Below the pieces are notes generated by a model, which saw nothing but the letters and a program-made list of their open reading frames with translations, had not been told where the DNA came from and did not search any database. A DNA stretch of 21,040 bases from a virus: positions 1 to 21,040 of the IMG/VR virus record IMGVR_UViG_3300024308_000206. One strand, 5' to 3'. A program made the translations under genes and the position numbers. Shown in pieces: positions 6,501 through 13,642 of the stretch. Each line of letters starts with the position of its first letter. Positions within the stretch are counted from its first letter, which is position 1.

Positions 6501-9500
6501 CACCAGCCATCGATACCGGATACCGCGAGGTGATCCCCGTCAAGCAACCCAAGACAGAGGTGAGCAATGAGCCAGTTACCACAGTACCTGCAATCAGCAG
6601 TGAAGGACAACGCGATCAGCCTGGCGCAGGCGAACCGGCTGCAGCAGGCGCTGGACCAGCCGTTGCCGGACTCACCGACCGAGCTGGATCCGGAGATCGG
6701 GCAGATCTCGCTGCGCCTGCACCTGTACCTGATGGACAGCAGCAAGATGACCAAACACTGACAGCCCCGGCCACAGATGCCGGGGTTGCTGTTTCTGAGG
6801 TGGCGCAACCAGATCCGGTAGTGCCTGCACCTGTCGCCGCACCTACGCCATGGGCAGAGGCCATTGATAACCCGGATGGAACCATCACCTTGAAAGGTGA
6901 TGTGCCGCTCATCAAGCAGTGGGCCAAGGATAGCGGCGTAAAGGCGATCCCGGGCAAGGGTGGCCTGGTAGTGTCCACGACTTCGGTAGCGAAGGTGCGA
7001 CAGCTCACCACGCCTGCCACCAGTGAACCGGTGCGGCAGATTGAAGCGGCCCGCGCCGAGATAGCGCCGGAGCCCACCGAAGCACAGAAGGAAGCGGGGA
7101 ACTACAAGAAGGGGCACATCAAGCTGCAGGGGCTGGACATTGCGCTCGAGAACCCCAAGGGCTCTACCCGCTCCGGCACTGACAAGGATGGCAAGGCATG
7201 GCAGTCAACCATGACCCATGACTACGGCTACATTAAACGCACCCTGGGGGCGGACGGAGATCATGTCGATGTGTTCATCGGTGACAAGCCGGATAGCGAG
7301 ACGGTCTATGTGGTGGACCAGGTGGACCCCATAACCGGCAAGTTTGACGAACACAAGGTGATGATGGGCTTTTCCGATGAGCAGGCCGCCCGGGAAGGCT
7401 ACCTTGGCAACTACGAGGCGGGCTGGAAAGGACTGGGTGCCATCAAGGCGATGCCGGTGGAATCGTTCAAGCGCTGGGTGAAGGAGGGGGACACCACCAA
7501 ACCAGCCGACTCCATGGAGAGTGAGCCTGTTGATGCCAACGCGTTGGCCGATGAGGAAGCTATCGCGGTTGCGGATGAGTTGGGCATCGAGCATGGGGAT
7601 AACCCTGATGATGCGCGCTGGTGGCTGGACGGCATCAAGGCTGATGTGCTGGCCGCTGCCGTTGGCCGGGTACGCAACCCTGGCGAGCCGGTAGCCATCA
7701 AGCGGCCGCTCGATAACCCCAACATTGTGGCAGCACCTCCCATGGAGGGCGACCCCGTCACTCGCGCCAAGAAAGTACGGATGTCCCAGCAGCGGGAAGG
7801 AGGTTATGAAGGGCTATCGGTTGACGAAGCGACGCGGATCGTGGACGATTTTCTGGCGGACTTTAACGGAAACATTCCGCTGAAGCCGTTTATCAGGGAG
7901 AAGGTCAGTGAAATCTACCGAAACGTCGCCGACGATTCCGATACCGCCAGAACCACCAAGGGTGCCTATCACCCCTCCGCCGACCTCTTCACCGTCGTCG
8001 CAGGAAATGCCAGAGGGACCGTTTCTGGATCTCCCGCTCTTCGTTTGCAGAAGGGACGACTACGAGAATCAGTGGAGTTGGGAGCGAAAGCGGACCTCCT
8101 CAAAACTTTACGCCATGAGTTGCTGGGTCACTACGGCCTGGACACGTTTGCGCCAGAAGATAAGCGGGCTCTGCTCCAGAAGCTGATCGCAGCACAAAAG
8201 GAGCCGTGGCTTGCCCCCGCTTGGAGGCATGCCAGCAATCTGGGTGACCAGCTCGATGCGATCAAGGAGCACGAGCGGGAACTGGCGGTCGCTGAAGAGG
8301 CGTTTGCCCGCCTCGCCGAGCGGGAACTGCCTTCTCGCGCCATCCAGACCTGGAACGATATCAAGGCCACCTTCTCCAGCCTGCTGCGCAAGATCGGTTT
8401 GGTCAAGGGCCCTATCAAGGAGCACGAGCTCGACAGCCTGATCCGGGCCGTGAGCAAGGGCATTCGCAACGGTGAGCGCACCCGCCAGAACATCCGCGGT
8501 GATAAGGAGGTGATCGGCAAACAAGCCGATGAGCCAGCCAAGGATGACAAGCCCGAGCGCATCATCCGCTTCTCAAAGCAGGCAATGGCACAAGGGGACA
8601 AGCCGGCTAAGCACCTGACCCGTAAAGAGGCTGAGCTGGTTTCCCATGGTTGGTTCAAGCAGTACCGGGGGGCGAGCGGCATCAAGGTGCAGATCCACGC
8701 CACCCAAGCAGAGCTTGAAGGGGCCCTGGGGCTGGATGCCAAGGACGGATTGATCCGTCGCGCGGCGTTTGACGACGATGCAGGCACCCTGCACGTGGCT
8801 GCCGACACCATCTCCGACCCCAAGCGGATGCGCGAGATCCTGCGCCATGAGGTGCTGGCCCACTATGGCCTGGCCAACGTCCTGGGTGACGGGGAATATA
8901 CCAAGCTGATGAGCCGTCTCATCCAGTCGCAGAAGGACCCCAGCATGAAGCCGGTGTGGGACTGGGTGAACACCCATTACGCCGACGAGGACATCGGCAC
9001 CCAAGCCGAGGAAGTGGTGGCCCACCTCGCCGAAGTCGAGCAGGGGGCCTGGGGCCGTGGCTGGGATCGGGTCGTGGCCTGGGTCACCCGGGCGCTGCGC
9101 GCCGTTGGTTTTGTGCCGGATGGTATCACTGCAGCGGAGACGCGATCCCTGATTGAAGGGCTTGGCAAGAAACTGCAGCGCACCGGACCTGATGACAGCA
9201 GTCCGGAAGGCGGCAAGAAGTTCAGCCAGGAAGAGCAGCCAACAAGAATGAGCCAGGAGGCTGACTCTGTCATTGGCGGCGGCAGCCTGCGAGATGTGAT
9301 CAGTTCAATTCGCGATACCGGAGTGACAATATCGGCTACCGAGAATGGCGGGGTAATAAACCTTGTCAAAATTGCTGTTGATGAGAGCGAAAGGGGGCGG
9401 GGTAAGGGAACATCCGCCATGCGAGATATCATCAGATACGCAGACCGAACAGGGCAAGTCATTGCGTTATCGCCATCAGCCGACTTTGGTGGCAATAAGT

Positions 9501-12196
9501 CGAGGCTTGTTGCGTTCTATAAAGGGCTTGGATTTGTTGAAAACAAGGGTAAAAACAAGGACTTTTCAATATCAGAGTCAATGTATCGCCCAGCAAAAGA
9601 GAAATCGTCCATCCGTTTTAGCCAGGCAGACACCGCAGCCGAGCAGGCCATGGAAAAGCTGAACCTTGGCCCTCGGCCCGACATCATCGACAAGACCAAA
9701 ACCAACCTGAACAAGCTCCGTCAAGTTGACCGTGGCGTGGTCAGCTCATGGGTTGATCGCGTCATCAAAAAAGCCAATACCGAGGTGCTCGACGCGCTGG
9801 CCCCCATCAAGTACGCCGAGGAGGCTGCCGGCATTACCGATGCTGCTGACTCCGGCTATGTGGCTGCACGGATGGCGACGGGGGCCGCCTCCACCATGCA
9901 GGCGACCATGCTTTACGGTTTGCCGGAGTGGAAGGATGGGGTGATCCAGCGCAAGGCGGGCACCGGCGAGAAGGATGCGCTGCTGGGAATCTTTGCCGAC
10001 CTGGGAGCTGATCTGCACAACTGGCTTGGCTGGATGGCTGGTCACCGGGCGGAACTGCTGATGGCGCAGGGCAGAGAGAACCTGCTTGATGCCAATGACA
10101 TTGCGGCGCTCAAGGGGCAAGGCAAGGGCAAGGAGGCCAAATTCCTTGATGCCAAAGCCCGCTGGAACCGCCTCAATGCCGCAACCCTGGACCTGGCACA
10201 AGAAGCTGGGCTCTTCACCAAAGAGGCGCGGGCCGAGTTTGAAAGCGAATGGTACATCCCGTTCTTCCGTGAATCAGATGACGGCGACGTGATCGCCCCC
10301 TTCAAGACGAAGGGCATTGCCAACCAGAACGCCGGCATCAAGAAGCTCAAGGGCGGGGAGGCCAACACCAACGACCTGCTCGAGAACATCTTCACCTCCA
10401 CCTCCAAGCTGATCGACGCGTCCATGAAGAACATGGCGGCCCAGAAGACGGTTTGGAACCTGGCGGATACCGGCATCATCGAGGTCATTCCGAAGCCAAA
10501 CAAGATGGATTACCAGGCCCTTGCCAATGGCAAAGACAGGATCATGGTCAAGCTGGAGGGGGAGGACTACATGATCCGGGTTGAGGATCCGGACCTCTAT
10601 CGCGCTATGACCTTCTTCGACCGCAAGCCGTTCGGCGCCATGGTCAATGTGGCGGCCAAGGCCAAGCGCCTGCTTACTGCTGGGGTCACTGCATCTCCCG
10701 AATTCATGCTGCGCAACTTCCTGCGCGACTCACTCTCCAGCTGGGCGATCAGCAAAGACGGCTTCAGGCCGGTGATCGACTCCATCAAGGGGGTGAAAAA
10801 GACCCTGGCGATGGACGGCAGTACCATTGATGTGATGTTCAGCGGAGCCTCCTTCCTGGGCGGCTACGTGAATGGCAATGACCCAGAGGCGATGGCCGAT
10901 ACCGTGCGTAAGTCGCTGCGACGCAAGGGGATGACGCCCGAGCAAATCGCCCGCTACGAAAAGAGCATTATCCGCAACGCCGCTCAGGCAAAGGGCGTGG
11001 TTGCCAATGCGTGGGAGAAGTACAACCGCTATGGCGAGGCTTTCGAGAATGCCAACCGCGAGGCGGTCTATGCCGCAGCCATCAAGGCTGGCAAGAGCCA
11101 CGCCCAGGCGGCGTTCGAGTCGAAGGACCTGATGGATTTCTCCATGCTGGGTGCCTCACGCACCATGCAGGTCATGACCCAACTGCTGCCGTTCTTCAAT
11201 GCCCGGGTGCAAGGTCTAGGCAAGCTGACCCGCGAACTGCTGGACAACCCGAGAGCCATCGCCAAACGTGCAGGCATGATCACGGCTGCGAGCCTGGCTC
11301 TGCTGGCCGCCAACTGGGACGATGAGCGATACGAAGAGCTGCCGGATTGGGACAAGGATGCCAACTGGCACTTCTTTGTCGGCGATCAGCACTTCCGGAT
11401 CCCCAAGCCGTTCGAGATTGGCGTGCTGTTTGGCACCATCCCCGAGCGCATGGTACGCGCCCTGGGTGACAAGGATTCCGGAGCCCAGTTTGGCAAGGCG
11501 GTGGCCAGGGCCATCGGCGACACCTTCGCCCTCAACCCGATCCCCCAGATCGCAAAGCCGGTGGTGGAGACAACGGTAAACTATGACTTCTTCAAGGGCG
11601 GCCCCATCGACGGTCCGCAAGACCTGAACGTCCAGGCAGAGGCGCGTTACAACGAGCAGACCAGCCTGCTGATGCGCGAGCTGGGGGAGCTCACTGGCTT
11701 CTCACCCAAGCAGCTTGAGCACCTGGTCATTGGTTACACCGGCACCATGGGCAGCTATGTGATGGCTGCCGCTGACGGGCTTATCCGGGCTTCGCGCCCT
11801 GGTGAGTCAGCAAGCTGGCGCGCCGACGAGATCCCGCTTGTTAAAGCGGTGTATCGCGGCACTGGCCCTGCAAAGTCCACCCAGCACATGGAGGAGTTCT
11901 ACCGGATGCTGAACGAGGTGAATCAGCTCAAACGCACCATTGACCAGTACCGCAGCGAAGGGCTCACAGATAAGGCCCGCGAGCTGCTGGAGGAGCAGGG
12001 TGGGATCTTGAAGTCGCGCCGCAGCCTGAGCCGCACTCAGCAGCAGGTCCGGGTGGTGCGCAACAAGATCGAGCTGATCCAGCGCGACCGCAAAATGACA
12101 GCAGAAGAGAAGCGCCGGCGCATCGATGAGATGCTGGCCCGCCGTAATGACCTAGTGTATCAGGCGGTAAACAAGAACAAGGCGAACTGGGAGTAA
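3515..12196 (+). CDS. Giant polyvalent phage protein, 2893 aa (ART-, pyrophosphatase-, metallopeptidase- and GNAT-like domains)
   Basis: The frame is open from a TTG at 3383, but a strong terminator lies at 3454-3493, so I start at ATG 3515 (GAGG at 3503-3506, 8-nt spacing). Residues about 60-395: Ala/Gly-rich, membrane-active-looking segments with EGISETLEEGVQQYA, as in ejected internal proteins. About 825-945: ADP-ribosyltransferase-like, with candidate H831, Y864 (GGFYGTS) and E934. About 1194-1326: inorganic-pyrophosphatase-like, DGDHVDVFIGD at 1247-1257. Two zincin-like domains: HELLGH at 1534-1539 with a candidate third ligand at E1594/E1595, and HEVLAH at 1778-1783 with E1832/E1833. 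About 1915-2028: GNAT, with RGRGKGT and FYKGLGF. About 2290-2700: a region resembling large polyvalent-protein-associated domains (FMLRNFLRDSLSSW). The C-terminus is coiled coil. The layout fits the polyvalent-protein concept: proteins packaged and injected with phage DNA to counter host defences. Enzyme activities are inferred from motifs only. Confidence 0.9.
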   Translation: MDKYSLRDASLPQPLQSDSRGKQFWDGINSQLSSPPAAAAPKRDLDTEWSDYPKAVGAGALELVGGIGELARGVISHGKENGGKTAWGNVASAITPLMKGVAATGDLAQSGADALNESMSADAKEALGRRLVDETPEGRLTLGDGAGDIDVWAMKMAQGVGSLLPTLAAGGVTGVAAKASIGRAVTASMVKRGATQEVAEAVAAKAVSKIATGAAVTTGTTGSVGSAGVNTRDTVLGMSFDELAASDTFRQSFTRIDQDQQTAHLSDEEKLGLAREETANLASRATMSDAKVWGAAAMGSMMGDAMLFKMLAGKAATGGVLKGAAKGAAGEGISETLEEGVQQYAVNESLNEVAAADIDPMKGVMSSAIEGGLIGMGTGGAVGAVGGARGGKHASQEDGVGTDPVSEPSAPVTEGAAGPAVDPNFASVPLEEGEQAPSASQAEGELNPLGPSASQFPGVFERDQRGILRVKGDVDVLASWAEQADMPYITDGDGIAIPAKYAKQAEKAIKGYRPVAAEPMAEAAPADMLTFSQVDPIEHEPAIKRQGFVMRNGDGQSTGEPEPYVRPQSGDELLYESSANWQAGQPHAESAPVDLEALRKESAQRWRDGNKPEAGTPVRTEEDTEQALNALRAEGVNGWAGRQDPKLDMPKGQEFIPHGPQAGLPAVVGDGVQQAAGKAKGLPLSDTIFAGGPSHGGQADNTNYARPHLSRDQVDSTLGEESIRDPRSPVRQSIAKAGSATDSVFGPLKSLRITRKGKPFATEKEAAMASRKDQEMPVPLNGGGFGVAAIGEVQQAQAQQGAVKQPSSNSAQQDRQDGKTEIAQNGMVIVHGSGNPGMSEQDIQIVRASGQKQGKKGRVYGGFYGTSEQDAHQAQAYADMMGGTPTLYDVKIKPGTKVLHKQGDITRLSESYINELVSQGYGVVTGTDPRGQTEHVVIDKSAVASMAPRGAQATPSQVNDTNVAYIRQPSDQPAASVSAETVPAPSATAGEASQLAPAIDTGYREVIPVKQPKTEVSNEPVTTVPAISSEGQRDQPGAGEPAAAGAGPAVAGLTDRAGSGDRADLAAPAPVPDGQQQDDQTLTAPATDAGVAVSEVAQPDPVVPAPVAAPTPWAEAIDNPDGTITLKGDVPLIKQWAKDSGVKAIPGKGGLVVSTTSVAKVRQLTTPATSEPVRQIEAARAEIAPEPTEAQKEAGNYKKGHIKLQGLDIALENPKGSTRSGTDKDGKAWQSTMTHDYGYIKRTLGADGDHVDVFIGDKPDSETVYVVDQVDPITGKFDEHKVMMGFSDEQAAREGYLGNYEAGWKGLGAIKAMPVESFKRWVKEGDTTKPADSMESEPVDANALADEEAIAVADELGIEHGDNPDDARWWLDGIKADVLAAAVGRVRNPGEPVAIKRPLDNPNIVAAPPMEGDPVTRAKKVRMSQQREGGYEGLSVDEATRIVDDFLADFNGNIPLKPFIREKVSEIYRNVADDSDTARTTKGAYHPSADLFTVVAGNARGTVSGSPALRLQKGRLRESVELGAKADLLKTLRHELLGHYGLDTFAPEDKRALLQKLIAAQKEPWLAPAWRHASNLGDQLDAIKEHERELAVAEEAFARLAERELPSRAIQTWNDIKATFSSLLRKIGLVKGPIKEHELDSLIRAVSKGIRNGERTRQNIRGDKEVIGKQADEPAKDDKPERIIRFSKQAMAQGDKPAKHLTRKEAELVSHGWFKQYRGASGIKVQIHATQAELEGALGLDAKDGLIRRAAFDDDAGTLHVAADTISDPKRMREILRHEVLAHYGLANVLGDGEYTKLMSRLIQSQKDPSMKPVWDWVNTHYADEDIGTQAEEVVAHLAEVEQGAWGRGWDRVVAWVTRALRAVGFVPDGITAAETRSLIEGLGKKLQRTGPDDSSPEGGKKFSQEEQPTRMSQEADSVIGGGSLRDVISSIRDTGVTISATENGGVINLVKIAVDESERGRGKGTSAMRDIIRYADRTGQVIALSPSADFGGNKSRLVAFYKGLGFVENKGKNKDFSISESMYRPAKEKSSIRFSQADTAAEQAMEKLNLGPRPDIIDKTKTNLNKLRQVDRGVVSSWVDRVIKKANTEVLDALAPIKYAEEAAGITDAADSGYVAARMATGAASTMQATMLYGLPEWKDGVIQRKAGTGEKDALLGIFADLGADLHNWLGWMAGHRAELLMAQGRENLLDANDIAALKGQGKGKEAKFLDAKARWNRLNAATLDLAQEAGLFTKEARAEFESEWYIPFFRESDDGDVIAPFKTKGIANQNAGIKKLKGGEANTNDLLENIFTSTSKLIDASMKNMAAQKTVWNLADTGIIEVIPKPNKMDYQALANGKDRIMVKLEGEDYMIRVEDPDLYRAMTFFDRKPFGAMVNVAAKAKRLLTAGVTASPEFMLRNFLRDSLSSWAISKDGFRPVIDSIKGVKKTLAMDGSTIDVMFSGASFLGGYVNGNDPEAMADTVRKSLRRKGMTPEQIARYEKSIIRNAAQAKGVVANAWEKYNRYGEAFENANREAVYAAAIKAGKSHAQAAFESKDLMDFSMLGASRTMQVMTQLLPFFNARVQGLGKLTRELLDNPRAIAKRAGMITAASLALLAANWDDERYEELPDWDKDANWHFFVGDQHFRIPKPFEIGVLFGTIPERMVRALGDKDSGAQFGKAVARAIGDTFALNPIPQIAKPVVETTVNYDFFKGGPIDGPQDLNVQAEARYNEQTSLLMRELGELTGFSPKQLEHLVIGYTGTMGSYVMAAADGLIRASRPGESASWRADEIPLVKAVYRGTGPAKSTQHMEEFYRMLNEVNQLKRTIDQYRSEGLTDKARELLEEQGGILKSRRSLSRTQQQVRVVRNKIELIQRDRKMTAEEKRRRIDEMLARRNDLVYQAVNKNKANWE
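4907..5050 (+). repeat. Internal repeat unit 1 of the giant protein
   Basis: Encodes about 48 residues beginning RGILRVKGDVDVLASWAEQA. It is clearly related to the unit at 6875-7003 (KGDV-x(2)-[LI]-x(2)-WA[EK], then a turn with GDG/GKG, a beta strand, and A-K-x-A/V). Similarity is at protein level; the DNA has diverged. It lies ahead of the ART-like domain. Function is unknown; it could be a small alpha/beta adaptor or binding module. Confidence 0.6.
6875..7003 (+). repeat. Internal repeat unit 2 of the giant protein
   Basis: Encodes about 43 residues beginning DGTITLKGDVPLIKQWAKDS, the second copy of the module at 4907-5050. It lies between the ART-like and pyrophosphatase-like domains. The two units bracket the ART-like domain, which would fit insertion of that domain between duplicated linker modules. 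Confidence 0.6.
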
Positions 12197-12269
12197 GGGG
12201 GAATGGCGGCCCTGGCTGAGCCTCCGTGATAGGGGTAATCTGGGGCCTTTATCGCAGAGGGCCCTGACC

Positions 12270-12473
12270 ATGTGGATACTGTTTGCTCTGATAATGATGG
12301 TGGTGGCGCTGAAAGCGTTCAGTTTCAGCTTCACCCTGGCACTGATACCCTTTGCGGCCGGGTGCTGGTGTTTCAGCAAATCCAGCCGGAGCGATCTGGA
12401 TGATTTTATGGCATTCAGTTTTTTTATTGCTCTGGTTGGATTTGCTATTGCGGCGCTTGACCAGCTGTTTTAG
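12270..12473 (+). CDS. Small membrane protein, 67 aa
   Basis: ATG 12270 with AGAGGG (12256-12261) 8 nt upstream. Most of the protein is hydrophobic: residues about 1-35 (MWILFALIMMVVALKAFSFS, then TLALIPFAAGCWCF) could form one or two membrane segments, then a short polar stretch (SKSSRSDLDD), then a second hydrophobic segment to the C-terminus ending in LDQLF. No family is recognised. The size and topology would allow a holin-like or superinfection-exclusion protein, but nothing specific supports either. It follows the giant gene by 73 bp. Its stop codon abuts the stop codon of the converging lipoprotein gene with no base between. Confidence 0.6.
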   Translation: MWILFALIMMVVALKAFSFSFTLALIPFAAGCWCFSKSSRSDLDDFMAFSFFIALVGFAIAALDQLF

Positions 12474-13151
12474 TTACTGAGAGATTTCGCCAAAGTGGAT
12501 TCTGGTTAATCTGGTGGCCTCGGCAAATCTCTCCTCAAGAGATTTATTACCCCACTCAGGATCTGCCTTTAATTTATCATCTACATCCACTGCATAATCA
12601 AACTTTGGTGATTTCTCGTAATACCATTCTTTTAGATAGGCCGTATTATTTATGGCATTTAACACTGGAGCAGGAACGTCATTCTGGATTGTTTCAGTTG
12701 CTTGTCGCGATACATTTTGCCTTTCAGCATAAATGGCATTGGAAATATCCTTCGAGGTAGTCCAGCCTAGGCTAGCCATGCAACCATCATAAACAGTATC
12801 ACGATCCATGCTAGCCCTCATTGCACTGCCTATCGCAGCTCCATTAGCAAAGCCACTTGAAAATGCGTCTGCGGGAGATTGCGACACCGAACCGTATCCA
12901 GATATATTTGAAGTAGGCATTCCGGCTTGATAAACATTGGCATTAAAGGTGTAAATTCTTGCACCACTATCGTAATGTCTTACCTCTGGCATCGGAACTG
13001 CACCGACAGAAACGCTAGTGCAGTAGCCGTCATCAATTTCAAGCTGCATTGCACGCTGTGAATCACTTTCTATATATGGGTTGTAATATATATTACTAGA
13101 GCAACCCGAAATAATGGCAACAGAAGACAATAACAAAGCAGGTTTCATCAT
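12474..13151 (-). CDS. Putative secreted lipoprotein, low-GC moron gene, 225 aa
   Basis: I start at ATG 13151 (GGAG 6 nt upstream; ATG 13148 also possible) rather than the longer frame from 13187. This gives a textbook type II signal peptide, MMKPALLLSSVAIISGC, with lipobox ISGC, so Cys17 should be lipidated after signal peptidase II cleavage. The mature part begins SSNIYYNPYIESD, has a Ser/Gly/Ala-rich middle (PADAFSSGFANGAAIGSAM), cysteines in GYCTS and DGCMAS that could form a disulfide, and a charged helical C-terminus (EWGNKSLEERFAEATRLTRI). I recognise no family. By hand count parts are near 32% GC (12601-12660, 13081-13140), far below the flanking phage genes. An isolated, AT-rich, reverse-oriented exported protein at the edge of the late region is typical of lysogenic-conversion (moron) genes; it could alter the lysogen's surface. 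Confidence 0.72.
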   Translation of the reverse strand: MMKPALLLSSVAIISGCSSNIYYNPYIESDSQRAMQLEIDDGYCTSVSVGAVPMPEVRHYDSGARIYTFNANVYQAGMPTSNISGYGSVSQSPADAFSSGFANGAAIGSAMRASMDRDTVYDGCMASLGWTTSKDISNAIYAERQNVSRQATETIQNDVPAPVLNAINNTAYLKEWYYEKSPKFDYAVDVDDKLKADPEWGNKSLEERFAEATRLTRIHFGEISQ

Positions 13152-13171
13152 ACATGACTCCACGTTAAAAC

Positions 13172-13194
13172 AGCATAGTTGTATCAACTATGCT
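13172..13194 (-). repeat. Perfect inverted repeat upstream of the lipoprotein gene
   Basis: AGCATAGTTG (13172-13181) and CAACTATGCT (13185-13194) are perfect 10-bp inverted arms around a 3-nt loop. On the minus strand the hairpin is followed by GTTTTAAC. It lies between the Mnt-like gene B (stop at 13249) and the lipoprotein start (13151). It could be a leaky terminator for the repressor transcript, a 5'-leader attenuator, or an operator for the lipoprotein. Confidence 0.65.
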
Positions 13195-13248
13195 TCACAT
13201 GGAACTAAAAATCTTTGACTAGTTGCACAAAGTACGGGAAACACGGGG

Positions 13249-13554
13249 CTACTTTTTTGTAATCTGATTTTCTAGCTCGCCAAGCAACAGCCTCATTTGC
13301 TCCAGAACCGCAATGGTAGCAGCTTCGGAAGGTTGGTTGTTCACCCAGCCGCCGAAGCCATCGATCATGGTTATAGGCATGTGCCTAGCAACTCCACTCT
13401 CATCCCCTTCAGCCTGCTCATCCATGGCTTTTTGCAGCCAGTGAACGACCTCAGCATTTAGAGATCTGCTGTTTTTCTTTGCCGATACTTCAAGCCGTTT
13501 TTTGAGGTCTGGCGGCATCCTAACCCCAAATGGCGCAATGTTGCTTACTTTCAT
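13249..13554 (-). CDS. mnt-like: Mnt-like ribbon-helix-helix repressor (module B), 101 aa
   Basis: The N-terminal half is a clear Arc/Mnt RHH domain: SNIAPFGVRMPPDLKKRLEV, then KKNSRSLNAEVVHWLQKAM. Note SRSLNAE in place of the usual GRSxNSE. The C-terminal extension is longer than in Mnt and ends in a helix (TIAVLEQMRLLLGELENQITK) with leucine heptads, probably an oligomerisation helix. No Shine-Dalgarno is visible: the ATG at 13554 lies 2 bp from the operator palindrome at 13557-13569. A -35-like TTGACG (13589-13584) with a 17-bp spacer to CATTCT (13566-13561) would start transcription about at the ATG, suggesting a leaderless mRNA. It is divergent from the arc-like gene B. The lipoprotein gene follows on the same strand, so the two may share a lysogenic transcript. 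Confidence 0.85.
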   Translation of the reverse strand: MKVSNIAPFGVRMPPDLKKRLEVSAKKNSRSLNAEVVHWLQKAMDEQAEGDESGVARHMPITMIDGFGGWVNNQPSEAATIAVLEQMRLLLGELENQITKK

Positions 13555-13556
13555 AA

Positions 13557-13621
13557 CTACAGAATGTAGTCATTGGAGCTTGACGTCAATAACTACACAA
13601 TGTAATGATTACATTATGTAG
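13557..13621. promoter_or_regulatory. Triple operator of module B (CTACAnnnTGTAG)
   Basis: Three palindromes: CTACAGAATGTAG 13557-13569, CTACACAATGTAA 13593-13605 and TTACATTATGTAG 13609-13621 (centres 36 and 16 bp apart). Sites 2 and 3 together form a near-perfect 33-bp inverted repeat (13591-13623). Motif and first spacing are the same as in module A. Site 1 touches the mnt-like start codon and site 3 precedes the arc-like Shine-Dalgarno, so one set of sites can control both divergent genes. Confidence 0.8.
13580..13589. promoter_or_regulatory. Palindromic TTGACGTCAA usable as -35 in both directions
   Basis: TTGACGTCAA is a 10-bp palindrome midway between operators 1 and 2 of module B. Read on the minus strand, TTGACG pairs with CATTCT at 17-bp spacing, toward the Mnt-like gene. 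On the plus strand, TTGACG (13580-13585) precedes TGTAAT (13601-13606) at a short 15-bp spacing. The divergent promoters would therefore overlap at their -35 elements and compete for polymerase. The plus-strand promoter is weakly supported. Confidence 0.45.
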
Positions 13622-13642
13622 TCATTTGCGAGAGAGGAGAAC

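Noticed and set aside
6497-7117. Long minus-strand frame (206 aa) inside the giant gene
   Set aside because: Antisense shadow of GC-rich coding sequence; low-complexity Arg/Cys-rich translation, no ribosome site; many similar shadows occur along 3515-12196.
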